Of a stretch of 64,000 nt of DNA, positions 26,221 to 38,600 are shown one piece after another. The position numbers and the translations under genes were made by a program. Location of the stretch: contig JAXRKN010000045.1 in NCBI GenBank assembly GCA_038502055.1, forward strand, positions 8,173,501 through 8,237,500, given 5' to 3'. Below the pieces are notes generated by a model. That model had not been told where the DNA came from and did not search any database. It saw only the letters and a program-made list of their open reading frames with translations. The stretch's first letter is position 1, and every line of letters starts with the position of its first letter. Origin of the DNA: Tanytarsus gracilentus. Lineage: Eukaryota; Arthropoda; Insecta; Diptera; Chironomidae.

Positions 26221-27231
26221 ACAAGTTCCATGAGAGGGTTTTTCGGTAATAATTTCAGCTGATTCATAAATGCCGGTATATTTCCAATTAAATAAGGTTT
26301 AGACACCTGTATGAGTTGAGCAAATTTTTCCACACTCCTCTGAATTCTTTCTGGATCTTTAATCTTAAGTGAAGCTCTTTGAATTTGATCTACAATCACT
26401 TCCAAATATTTTGTATAGACAACAGGTTTTGCATTAATTTCTACGTTGCTCAACTCGGTTAAAATTTTAAGATGAAGTTGACTGTAGCAGTAGGGTTGTT
26501 CATAGAGTTCACTTAAGACAACCCATCTGAAAAATGAACCGATAATGAATGCACCCGTTTCGATGTGAGTTGGAATCGAGAAGCAGAAGATAAAAGGTGC
26601 AGATGACACCAGATCAGCTATTATTTTCGAAGGCAGTTGATCGTCTTTGAATGTCTCGGCAAAAATCAGACACAATGAGTTGGTAAAGAGGGGTGAGAGT
26701 GCTGGAAGTGCTTTGAGCTTTTCGAGTGAGTTATTCGAGAAGTAAGTGATTTCTTGAATTAGTAAACGATTCAAATCTGCTGATATTCGAACTTCTTTCA
26801 TTTGAGGATCAAGTAAGTAGGTTCCAGCTGCGTTCAGGGCCTAAAATGAGAAATTTTTATTTGTCTCGTTCAGCTATATAGAGATTTTAACTTACAGGTG
26901 CACTGCCGATAGAGATAGCTGTGATTAAAAACTTCAGAAGCACAAATTTCCGGCTGTTCTTTCCCACTTCAAACACATTGAAGAACAGATTTAATCGAGT
27001 TGGATCGTCACGCGTAAAGAAATCAGTCAATAGAATGCATATTAATTGTAATTCTTGCGTTGAGTTTAGTGAATGCGATGGAAAAACAAAATTATCGATA
27101 AGCTGCCGTGCGAAAGAGTTGTCTTTTCTTTTAAGTGCTTCATCGGCGTTAAGTAAAGCTTCCCTTGCCTTTACATAGTAGTCGAGATCGTTTCTCTTTA
27201 GATTGAGTAAAATCATGTCCTTTGGAATCAT
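26211..27231 (-). CDS. INTS15: Integrator complex subunit 15 (C7orf26 family)
   Basis: Homologue of human INTS15/C7orf26, 321 aa, in two exons: 27231-26896 and 26840-26211, phase 0 junction. INTS15 is a helical subunit associated with the INTS10/13/14 enhancer module of Integrator, which cleaves nascent snRNA and other RNA polymerase II transcripts in the nucleus. The assignment rests on three remembered family blocks seen here in order: NSTQELQLICILLTDFF (N-terminal third), YSQLHLKILTEL (middle) and LPKNPLMELVI (C-terminal end), plus a matching all-helical character and similar spacing. It is shorter than the human protein because it lacks the proline/histidine-rich C-terminal tail. It lies tail to tail with RRP7 and head to head with nardilysin. 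Confidence 0.85.
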
Positions 27232-27432
27232 TTTTAGTTGATTAATTAATTAATTTTAAAAAACTCTCAATTGTTTTTGTTTACTTTTTTTTTAATACAG
27301 TGAAAGTTCTCAGGGTAAAATTAGCTCAGAAAATTTCACAAACTCGTGTGTGCAATATTTATTTTTGTTTTCAATCGTGACTTTTAAAATTTTAAAATTT
27401 TCAATCTGAAATTTCCTCGATTAGCGCTCAAT
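27232..27432. promoter_or_regulatory. Compact bidirectional promoter region
   Basis: Only 201 bp separate the start codons of INTS15 (minus) and nardilysin (plus), so the two probably share a promoter. A TTAATTAATTAATT run near the INTS15 side and several AT blocks are visible, but I could not assign a TATA box or initiator. Inferred from spacing. Confidence 0.55.
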
Positions 27433-30400
27433 ATGCTTCGTCGCTTTAAGCGAAGTGCACCACAAGCACGTGAAGGTCGAAACAAGGTTCAAAAGACATC
27501 AGTTAGCGTCATGAACAGTCCAATTACATCGATTAGTGACAAAAAACAGTATCGATTAATTAAACTCGAGAATGGCCTTCATGCATTATTAGTTCATCAT
27601 GAACTCGAGTGTCATCCGGATCTAGAGGATGAAAGCGCATCTGAACACACAGAATCGGGAGATGAGAGTGAGGGTGAGGAAGTGGAAAGGGAGAAATTAG
27701 CAGCGGTGGCATTGTGTATTGGCGCTGGAAGCTTTCAGGATCACGATTACAAAATCGAAGGACTCGCTCATTTCGTCGAGCATATGATTTTCATGGGAAG
27801 TGAGAAATATCCGAAAGAAAATGAATTCGATCAATTTCTCAACACGAACGGCGGTGGCAGCAATGCTGAAACGGAATGTGAATACACGCTGTTCTATTTT
27901 GATATCGTTGAAGAGCATTTGCAAGGAGCTCTCGATAGATTTTCGAGTCTCTTCGTGAAGCCTCTCATGCTGAAAAACTCCATGGAGAGAGAGATGGAAG
28001 CGGTCGAGTCTGAATTTCAAAATAACATCAATAACGACACCGATCGAATGAATCAAATAATTACATCGAAGGCTGAGGGCGTAGCTGGAACCTTCACATG
28101 GGGTAATTTGAAGACCCTTAAGGAGAATGTCGATGGCGATAAACTTTATCAGAGCGCACATGAGTTCAGAAAGAAGTACTATGCCGCGAACAATATGTAC
28201 CTGTGCATTGAGTCAGCCGAGAGTCTTGATAATCTTCAAGAAAGCATTAAAAAATACTTTTCAGGTATTGAAAGTGGTTCGCGATACATTCGAGGAAATG
28301 GCAATGCAAATCCATTCGTCAATGACTTTTTTGAGAAAATCTTTTATGTGAAGCCAAAAGGTGACAAACTGAAGCTTTATTTCACATTTGTGTTGCCATC
28401 AATGGAAAAGCATTACCGAACTAAGCCACACGACTATATTTCGTATGTGATACAGCATGAAGGAATTGGAAGTTTGAGTGCGTACTTGAAGAAGAAGTAT
28501 GAAAATTATTTTTAATTTATTTTCAACTTTATTAAATCAAATATTTTTTTAGCTTATTAGCTTTGCACGTGCAGGCGGGTGTAACGGATCAAAGTTTCGA
28601 GGGAAACTCAATGTTTTGTCTTTTCGGCATCGACATTTTGCTAACCGAGAGAGGATATGAAAATATTAATCAAGTTATATCTGCCGTATTTGCCGCATTA
28701 AAAATGCTCAAAGACACTCCAATTGAGGAGCACGAAAAGGTGTTTATGGAACTAAAGAAAATTCGTGACACCTCATTTGAGTTTCGAGAAGAAAAGCAAG
28801 CTGGAGAATACACAGAAGAATTGGCTGTTAACATGATGTTCTATGATTCAGCGGACATAATCGGCGGATCTGACAAATTCTATGAGTTCGATGAAAAATT
28901 GACTGTTAAGTTGATTGACTTGATGAACGAGGGAAAATTCAATTTACTGGTGCTAACCGATAAGCACGGCAGTTATAAATTAACTGAAAAATGGTTTGGA
29001 ACCGAGTACGATGAGATTGGTGAGAAAAAAGATCTCATGATTTACTCTAGAGATTTAATAAATTTTATTTTTAGATTTTCCGGAATCAATTCGAGAACTG
29101 TGGCACAATCGCAATTATTCACCGAAAGAATTTTTCATTCCACAGACAAATGAATTTATCTGCAGTAAATTTGACATCATCTCAAAGAGTGAAGGACAAG
29201 AAGCTTTTCCGTTTGATTCGCCACCATCGAGACTGGAGTTCAATGACATTGAATTATGGTACAAAATGGTGAGAAAATGCAATTTAATCTTAAGAAAAAA
29301 AAAGTAATGAAAATGATTTTAGGACAAAAAATATTTACTCCCACACGGCTACATCAGCTGCTACATGATTTCACCGAAAATCTTCAAGTCAACTCGCAAC
29401 ATAATTCTTGCATCTCTCTACTCGATGACAGTCAAGCATTATTTGGCTGAAAAACTCTATCCAGCCGTATGTGCTGGTCTCGGATATTCAATAAACTCTG
29501 CAGAACGTGGATTATTGATAAAGCTGAGTGGATATAACGAGAAACTTCCACTGCTCTTGGAGCTTATCACCAAAGAGTTGAACAATATTCCACATCAAAT
29601 TGAGCCACTTGTGTTTGAAACTTATAAGAAACAGTTCAAGAAGAACGGATACAACGCACTTATAAACACAAAAGCATTCAACAAGGAATGTCGTCTAACG
29701 ATTCTCGAGGAGCAACATGATTTCTGCTATGATCGATTTGTTCTCATCGATGATGTCAAATTTGATGAACTAGTCACGTTCGCACGAGACTTTCCGAATG
29801 AACTTAAAGTAAAAATGATGATGATGGGCAATTTTCGTGAAATCGAAGCGATTAAGGCAGCAAAAGCTCTCCACGAAAATCTCCAATGCAAACCAATAAT
29901 CGATGAAACATCTTTGCTGCCAAGATGTCGAAAAATACCATCTGGCAATCATGTACTCTACGCAAAAAGCTTACTTCCGAACGATAAAAACTCAACCATC
30001 ACAAATTATTATCAAATTGCAAAGAGCACAATAAAAACTCAGTGCTTAGTTGAGTTTGTTGAAAAGCTCATGGAAGATCCAATTTTTGATATTCTTCGAA
30101 CTAAAGAGCAACTCGGCTATTCAGTGTCATGTAGTCATCGTGTCAATAATGGACTAATCGGATTTACTGTTGCATTGCAAATTCAGGTGAGATTAAGCAA
30201 ATTACATAATTGAATTTTATAAAGTAAAAATGTTATCATTTTTTAGGAGGAAAAGCACACAACAAAATCTGTCAATGACCGAATTGAAAAATTTCTGCGT
30301 GAAGATTTTCAAAAAATTCTCGATGCTTTAAAAGACGAAGACTTCGAAGCAGTACAAACGGCTCTCATTAAGCTCAAGAAAATGGAAGAAGTCGAAATGG

Positions 30401-30723
30401 AAAGTGAAAATAATCGGCACTGGAATGAAATCACATGCAACGAGTATCTTTTCAACCGTCTCGATCTCGAAGCTGCAATGCTGGAGCGATTAACAAAAGA
30501 AAATGTCCAAGAGTTTTATAAGAAAATTCTCAGCTCACCAAAAGTGTCCATTCAAGTCATAGGCATTAAGGACGATGAAGAAGAAGTTAAAGATGATCAT
30601 GTGCCTTCACTAAATTTGCTCCAAGGCGATAAGAAAAGCAATGAAATTGTAATTTTAGACATTGATGCATTTAAGAATTCCCTCGAGTTCTATGAAGCAT
30701 GCACAACAGTTGTTGATTTGTAA
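27433..30723 (+). CDS. NRDC: Nardilysin (M16 zinc metalloprotease)
   Basis: Nardilysin, an insulysin-family (M16A) dibasic-site endopeptidase, 1021 aa. Exons are 27433-28496, 28553-29019, 29075-29268, 29323-30186 and 30247-30723, phases 2, 1, 0, 0. The inverted zinc motif HFVEH is at residues 113-117, and the third ligand lies in the downstream EMEAVESEF helix. An acidic insert just before it (about residues 58-77, DLEDESASEHTESGDESEGE) is the hallmark separating nardilysin from insulin-degrading enzyme. The LWYKMDKKYLLPHGYISC block and the ILRTKEQLGYSVSC block of the C-terminal half are also present. Family members cleave N-terminal to Arg in dibasic pairs and also aid ectodomain shedding. 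The gene looks intact. It is convergent with the ZC2HC1 gene, 154 bp between stops. Confidence 0.96.
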
Positions 30724-30736
30724 ATTTAATTTCTTA

Positions 30737-30742
30737 AATAAA
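30737..30742 (+). terminator. Nardilysin poly(A) signal
   Basis: AATAAA occurs 13 bp after the nardilysin stop codon, a usual position for a short insect 3' UTR. Use is inferred. Confidence 0.5.
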
Positions 30743-30877
30743 TTTACCGTTCTATTTAAAAATGGAATTTTATGTCTTGAGTGATTTTATTCGATTTTCA
30801 GTTAAACGCAAAATTTTTGAAAATATTAGTGGCAAGATGATTTGTGTAACATAATTATAGGTCGAAAATGTTAATAT

Positions 30878-33800
30878 TTAACGTCTTTTCGCAAAGCTGT
30901 TTGTCTTGGTCGTCAGTGCAGAAGTTTTCGGCTTGGGCTTGTTAATACTTTGGCAAATCGGAATGTGACGTGAGGCAGCTGCTTCATTAAAGCGACGCGA
31001 GCAATGTGGACATTGAACGTAATCGGGATTTTCAGAAGGTGGCGGCGGAGGCAAGTCCGAAAGTTTTCCACCTTTTGCTACATATGCTTGCATTTGCTTG
31101 GCAGCACGTATGGTATTAATAAAATCATCGTGCTTAGCTCGCCAATTTGCCGTTTTGGGTCCTCCACCTGTATGAATTGTTGCCGCCTTTTGTGCACGTC
31201 CCGATGAAATTGGTTTGCGCAAATAACTTTCCGCCTCAGTTCCCTAAATAATTTTATTTAATGTTAAGGATTAAAATTTAATCATGGATTAAAAAAATTA
31301 TCAAGTGAAAAGATTAAAATTTAATCATGGATTAAAAAAATTAATTAATTTTTACCTGAACTCGCTTCTTTGAAGCATCATAAATTTTGCGTTTCTTCGA
31401 CTTTGTCTTTTGACAAATTGTTTGATGCTTCTCTAAACGATCCTCGTTAAAGTTGCGCTTACAAATTGAACATTTAACCAATCCCTCCGGCACCGGTCCA
31501 TCGTCATCAACCTCATCGAAACTCTCTTGCGAATTCTGTGATTTAGCAGAACTTGGTTTTTCCACCTTTGGATGCATCGCAACGGAATTGCCATTTGTTG
31601 CAGCTCGCGTCGTCGAATTTGCATTCATATTCGAGCGCACGGAGCCAGATGAAGATGAACTGTTGCCACTCTTCATTAATCTCGATGGAACCGGCTGATG
31701 ATTTGATTTAAACATTTTTTCGAGAGAGTAAATGAAAAATTTTATTAAATTCAAAAAGATGTTCTTGAAATGCTTTCTTCTTTTGTGTGTCAGCGAAAAA
31801 TAAATTTAAATTTTTAAGTTGGAAAAATTTCTTTTGTGTAGCAATCTCTTTTATGCTTCAAATTGTATGAGGGAAAATTTTTTGAACGCCAACTGCGACA
31901 CAAAAAAAAAGTGCGAGCGAAAAAAGCGATGTTGACAGGGAATTTTTTTCGAGAGCTTTTGATGTTTCGCAAGTGAATTGAATCGTTTTGCATGGGGTGT
32001 GAATATTTTTGATAAAAATTACATACATGTGTTGTAAATTTATATTTTTTGAAAATATTCATCCCTCGCTCAATTCACTATTAGAATAAAGCAAGAGTCA
32101 TTCTTCTTCTTATTCCCACTCTACCCCCGCTTACCTTTTGATTCGTCACATTTTTCAAGGGTGATGAAGTGGTTATAACGGATGATGATGATAGTACGGA
32201 TGGTGAAGGCTTCTTAATACCAACACTAGTCGTTGATGGTTTCGTTCCGGGTTGCTTTGCTTTCGCCACAGCTGTTTCCCGGGGTCGGAATGTTCGGTCG
32301 ATAGGATCATTAACGGCGTTTCTATAGTTATTGCCATTGATGTCGTCATTATGATTGTTTCGATTTTGCAACGGCGGCACGATGACTTTAGAGTAGTTTG
32401 TTATCCTCTGCGTTGAGGCCTTCGCTGCCGGGCCAATGACCTGTCGCTTACTATTTGTCGTCGTTCGATTTGATTCAAAGGCAATCGGCTCAAGAAGATA
32501 GCTTTTATCGATTCCAGCTCCTCGACTTCTTCTTTCGTCAAACATCGCTCGAACCTAAAAGCACGCACATGTGCGACACGAAATGAGAAAGAAGAAAAAT
32601 TGGAGTGAGTTGAGGGTTTTCTCTTCTCTTTCATTAAATTTCGTCCAGCAACATGTTGACATCACATAAAGTCAACGAGAGGAAATTAACTCACTTTTCC
32701 AGCTCCCAAGCTCGATGTCAGCAACTTTTGTGTATCCTCATACATCTCGCTTTTCTTTTGAGCATTCTCATGCATTACTTTTTGCTGATAGCGCATCTGT
32801 CAAAGAGACATAAAAGACAATGAATTATTAATTTCCGTTTCCAACATGCTCGAGGGAGATTTGAATAAATTCTAAAAAGTGATTTCAATTTTTAGCTGAA
32901 ATCTTTTTTTAAAAATTTTAAGCAAAAATAAATTTAAAGTCTACGCTGCAAATAAATGAAACGAGACAATGCCGTGATTCATTCGTATTACATCAACACT
33001 CTAAATGACGTCACGTTGAACATGCATTAACTAAAGCGAGATGTTGAGGGATCATTGTGCGAATAAAAATAAACCTGAGGCGAATGAAACTTGTAATACT
33101 TTTTTATGTGAGTGGGATTCACTAGAATTAACCGTCGATGGTCATGGAAAAAAGCGAATGAAATTTTTTTAGGCATTTTGATACGCAAAAGTTAAAGAGA
33201 GTTTTAAAAAATTGTTTAAAAATTTTTATAACAAATTTTCAAACAATAAAAGAACTTTGAAAAAAGTTGTAGAGAATAAAAATTCAGTTGGCGTTTTTGT
33301 TCTTTTAGACATCACGTAATGATTTGCCCAAATATGGAATTTTTTAACGAAAGACTTTTTGGGAGTATGTGCAAAGAATATTTTGTTTGTCAATTTTTAT
33401 TCTTGCGATTTTTACTAATTTTTTAAATCTATAAAAATAATTTCAATAAAATGAAAATTTAATTCATCGAGATGGGTAAAATCTGTCGTTAATAATCCCG
33501 CCAGATGAAAATTATTCAACAAAAAATTTGATTGTGTTTCGCATTTAAAATCATTGATGATATTCTAAAACAGAATTCAAATTTGCTATCGAGATGAAAA
33601 CAAATTTAATTTAAGCTTAGTCACACGAACGTAGCGTGGGACGCTTCACTGCTGTCTCAAGAGCACAAACTAATAAGGTAATACATTTATGTAGAGTTGC
33701 CGTATCGAAGACTTTTTCATCAATCAATTAATTAACGCTAAGTGAAAACTTATCGATTTTTTATTTGAACTTAATTGTTAGCTACTGTCTTTGATACACT

Positions 33801-34176
33801 TCGTGTCATCTCTTAAAAAGGTTCGGTGTAGAACTTAAATACTTTATTTAGCGCTTTTCAATTTAAAAATTATTTAATGGTTTTTTGAACAAATTTTTTT
33901 AAAATATTTAAATTGAGTCAATTATAAAATTTGTATCGGTCATTAAACTGAATTTGGTTTTATTTTATGGCTATCAAATTATAATCCAGGGTGAGACACC
34001 TAATTATTTAAAAACCATATTATTTAAAAATATTAAAATTAATTCTAAAATTCTAAAATGTAAAATATTTTTTTTAAAAAATTAAAAATGTCCACCCCTT
34101 TTTTGAGAACATACAAAATAATAAATTGAAATCCACCTACCTGTATCTGATTTAACCGGCTGCCTTCTGAGCTCAT
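30878..34176 (-). CDS. C2HC zinc-finger protein, ZC2HC1 (FAM164) family
   Basis: 420 aa from five coding exons: 34176-34141, 32796-32695, 32554-32135, 31694-31356 and 31243-30878, all phase 0. The first exon encodes only 12 residues (MSSEGSRLNQIQ). It is followed by a charged, probably helical segment (RYQQKVMHENAQKKSEMYED) and the family block FDERRSRGAGIDKSYLLEP. A Ser/Asn-rich linker precedes two C2HC fingers: C261-C264-H276-C280 (CSICKRNFNEDRLEKH) and C377-C380-H392-C396 (CPHCSRRFNEAAASRH). The conserved NWRAKHDDFINTIRAAK helix lies between them. The biochemical role of the family is poorly known. Because all introns are phase 0, exon skipping would keep frame. The gene is convergent with nardilysin. 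Which vertebrate paralogue (A, B or C) it matches is not settled. Confidence 0.88.
31269..31343. repeat. 32 bp direct repeat in an intron
   Basis: Positions 31269-31300 and 31312-31343 are identical over 32 bp, separated by 11 bp (period 43). Both lie in the last intron of the ZC2HC1 gene (31244-31355), close to the donor site of exon 4. The exact match points to a recent local duplication. Confidence 0.85.
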
Positions 34177-35600
34177 GTCTGCTTCGAAGCACAAATCTAA
34201 ATGCAATGTAGTCGAGTCTCGTTACACTTCCTTCAAATAAATTTCGTTGTTTATTCCTCCACTTGAATAAATTTCTATGCTTTATGTGAGGATCAAGAAT
34301 GTGTTCTCTAATGTGTAGGCAAATATCCAATCTATCTAAATGGATTTTCAAGTGAATTCTGATAAATCGTACTTGATGTCTTCCGCTTGTCTGAATATTT
34401 GATGATCGTTGAAATGAAAATGTCGATATAATTTATCAATAATGCACAAATGCTTTTTAACAAGGTGTGTGTGGATGGAGGATTACCGCGTGGTATGTAA
34501 AAAGTTTTAACACGGAAGTCAATTTAATTAACAAAGAATCTTTTTGCAAAAAAAATATCGTGCAGTTCCGCTCAATTATTGCTTTCAAGTTTTTCCAAAT
34601 AATCACATAAATTATTTATCGAGATCGATTCATGGGTGAGAGAGAAGGACCTTCAAATAAAACAACAAAAAGAAACTAACTGAGTTGGATATTGAAAAAA
34701 AATCTATTTTCGGAAGTTCTAGATCAAATCAACTCTGTATGCATGAACATTTTGTCCTTGAGTGAATCACCTTTTGCTGTTTGTTTATTTTTCATTCAAT
34801 ATCATGCAATTCTAATGTATGCACACTGCATATAAACAAAATTTGTTATTAGGTTTCGCTATTAAATTGAATTATTTAAATTTTAATGTCAAAGGGAATT
34901 TTTTAAATCAGTAATTTGCCCCTTGAATGGACCAAAAATCTCACAACCTCAATCTCCAGCTTACGGGATTCACTCAAATGTTCTCTTTATTCCTTATTTG
35001 TACCTCAAACCGTTAAGATTTATATCTTTCCGTTAAATATATTCCGAAAGTAATTTTTTATGGCGTTATAGTTGAGGATAGTCGCGCGACTGACAATAAT
35101 TTCATTTGTGACAGGCACAGAATGTGAGATTGATGTTTACACACGACCAAGCACGAAGTGTTCGCGTTTTAATTGACCGTCTTTGGTTATGACGTTGTTG
35201 GAACCGCCACACTATACTTTTGTTATTTTATTTTTCCAAATAAATGTAAACTCGCGAGAGTCCACCGGCGCTATCACTATAACAACCGTAAAAAAAATTA
35301 CACAGCGAACAATCGCGCGCGCACAGTATCGGCTTGAGGTTCAAAGCTGAATGTAATTTTTTTGTATTGTGGGTGCGAGAAGCAGAAAAAAAACATACAA
35401 CACGATAAATTATTAATTGAGGCAGAAATGACCGAGCGATTAGCGTTAAAAGGAAGGAGTGAAAAATCGAATATTAACCGATCGACTGACTGAATCGAAG
35501 TGAGACGTAAAATACGGTCGTCGGTGGATTTTATTTTTTACACAGCCCGAAAGACTCCACGCGAACGAGTGAGTAACAATTCATGCACACATTTCCAAAT
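34177..35600 (-). promoter_or_regulatory. Probable 5' UTR and promoter region of ZC2HC1 gene
   Basis: No coding exon was found upstream of the 12-codon first exon. Around 35080-35560 the sequence becomes noticeably richer in G, C and CpG (for example GTCGCGCGACTG and CAATCGCGCGCGCAC) than its surroundings, as expected of a promoter in such an AT-rich genome. The assignment to the minus-strand gene is by position only. Confidence 0.35.
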
Positions 35601-38600
35601 GTAGTTTTTTTCCTCTTCTCTTTTTATAGACGTATTAGCGGTTGGTGTGATTCACATTTGAATTTTATATGTGTTGCTTAAGAAAGTCTCCGCGAATCCT
35701 CTCTTATTATTTCTTTTCTGGCAATCTTCTTTGGCGAATGAGTGATGAAATTGTTTGTATAATGGCTTTTTTAGTAGTTGCTATGCAACTTCACATCATA
35801 TATCATGTTTCAAGGGTGTGTTTTAACAAAGCAAAAGTTTTGATGCTTCTCACATAAAACTTTGTGATAGAAAATATCCTTAAAGCGATGAAGATGTTTT
35901 GATATTTTTGAAGGGAACAACAAATAGTGATTAATGTCTGGATTATCAATTAATTTTTCACTTTCCACGAAGTATTTTAATTAATTATTTTTCTTGTTTA
36001 AATTGAAATTTTTAATCACTTTGGAAATATTTTGAAACTCGCTAATTTTTGCTTGCTTCTTAGTCAAGTTCAAAAAAATTTATGAGAGAAAAGGAAAATA
36101 TTTTGGTGATTTAATATTAAACAGTTACACACCATGCGGACCCCAGTGACCAAATATATGAGTTTGCGAAGGTAATTATGGCATTGACACAGTTACCTCA
36201 AAAAAGAAATTGTAGCGTCTGGCTGGTGGTTATTTAGGGTGGATTTTATGGTAATGGTGAGTTTACGTTGTGCAGTGTACGCAAACATGATTTTGATTTT
36301 GATAAATGTGATGAAAATAACTTGCAGTGTTTAAAAAATATTTTTAACAAAAATTATTAATCACTAAAGTATACACCTCAAAAATTAATTTCATTAATCT
36401 TTTTATCTTCAAAACTTACTCAATTAAAAATTCTTTTAAATTACAACCGCAAGACACAAATTAACTCGAAGAAAAACTTTTAATTAATTTTTTTCATTCA
36501 ATAACAAATCATGAGCTTTTCAATGACTCGATACTATTTCTCCCCTATAAAAAGCCATACAAAAAAAAGCAAAGAAAAACTTTCTATCACAAAAAAGCTC
36601 AACTAAAGAAATTCTTTTTTCTTTGGTCGTCCGACGGGTTTCTGATATCATCGTTAATTCACTTTACCCTCATTTTCTCCCTATTCCATTCACATGGGTT
36701 TCGAAGCTTTTTAAGGGAAAAATCTTGGTAATTATTCGCATGATTTTCTTCATCGCTTTAGCTGCGTCATCGTGAGTTTAAAACTTTAATGAAATTCTTA
36801 AACGAAAGCTTTAAGGTCTTAAATGTGTACATATTCATGAAGGATTAGTGACGCGTATGAAAGTCAAGGGATCGCAACCCTTTTTTGATAGTTCAAAAAG
36901 TTTGAAACTCAATATATTTCTAAAAAATTAATGAAGCAAAAATATCAAAAAGTGATTTAGATTCTCTTGGGTTGAAAATACAGTTTTAATGATCCATAAA
37001 CTTGATTTTATTCGAGAGACACGTAGACATCTAATAAAGTCTTACGAAAAGACAAGCTAGAGAATATTTCGTCGGATAGACGTTAAAAATAATTAAAGGA
37101 AATTAGAAATTTCTCCTTCGCTGAGCTTTTTCAGTGTGTCGAAAGATTTATGGAAGCAGATAAAATTTTGTTGAAATCCATGCATGTTCAAATTTTAAGC
37201 TAGATTAATAAAGTTTAAAACTTTTTCGTCTAAAACATTTCGAGATGAAATTCGCAAAGTAATGAGTTGGCATTGCGCAACGTGTGGTTTCTGTGGGCGT
37301 TCGAATAGACACCATTCCCATTAATTATTCTCGTTCGGTGCAATTTAAGTAAATCTCAGCTTTGCCATGACACCGTATACACTCAAATTAAGTGAGGAAG
37401 AAAAAGAAAAGAATTATTAAGTCGCTGAACTTGCACGCATTTCAGTTCAATGCCAAAAAAGGTGACTCTGGCGTGGGTGCTGAATTTATTCACCGTGTGG
37501 CACAATTTTGAATCTCCACTTCTCTTTTTTTCGCGATTACGTGCTTGATGAGCGAAATAAAAAAGATTTTTTTGGTTCATTTCATTCTAAATTTTTATTA
37601 AATTTGCTAATTTTTCTTAATTAATTTAAATATATGAATTTCTAGTACAAAGGGAGCACATTTTTACTAAATTAGTAAATTTGTTAAAACACTAATAATA
37701 GCGTTTCTTCTTGTTATACATTGGACTATCATGATAATTGTGAAATATGTTTTTCTTTAATGACATTCGTCTTTTTCTACTTTTAATGAGCCTTTCAGGC
37801 TTTCTTTTATAGTGAACAACAAAACTTTTCAACGATAAAAAAAGTGTCCTTTCATTTTTAAATAAACATTTTTCCATTTGACTTTTTTCCAGAAAAATAA
37901 TAATTCAGAAAGAAAAAATATTTTCTCAATGAAACCTTATCAAATTTGCCATTTGAACACCGACAATGGCGATAACAAAGCATTGAATGGTCATCCATGC
38001 CATGATGGATGAGAACCGCAAGAAGAGTATATCAAAAAATTCAGGGTCGACTTGGAATTGAAATGAGAGATAGTACAGGTGGTGTAACATACATAAACGA
38101 CAACCTTTCTGTCAATGGAATTGATTACATTTTCCTTCTTCAAGTCGTCCCTCATACCTTATCGAAAAGTGCTATGTTTTCCATTTTTTTCTCTCATCAT
38201 TTTGATTAAATTGAATTTCTCTGTTTTCTCTCTTTTCATCAAAATTCGCTTCGAGCAATTGAAAAAATTATAGGAACATGAATGTGAAAAGGATGAGAAA
38301 AGGATTTTGAAGCAAATATTGATACAAAATTTTCGCTACATAAAGGAGAAAATTCTTGTTTCCTTTTTTTCGTGAAAGATTCTCTAAGAATATTTTTTAA
38401 AATTAAATTCAATTTAAAGCTTTTTTTTTTCAAATAAAAAATATCTTTGAAAATCTTTTTTTTGACATAATTGATGTGCCACAAACATCTTTCTACGTGA
38501 TATCAACTTTTTGTCCCATTGGACATTCTTCAAAAGACAATTGATATGTCCTCCTCAATTAGACCTTTCTCATTTCAATGTGTGCTTCTGACAGATATAT

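Noticed and set aside
27697..28161. 154-codon minus-strand frame
   Set aside because: Antisense shadow of nardilysin exon 1.
34082..34351. 89-codon minus-strand frame
   Set aside because: Wrong frame over the first ZC2HC1 coding exon; the correct frame reads MSSEGSRLNQIQ and stops at a splice donor.
36123..36230. Possible exon on either strand near 36.2 kb
   Set aside because: Open in more than one frame but no partner exon, start or stop consistent with a gene.
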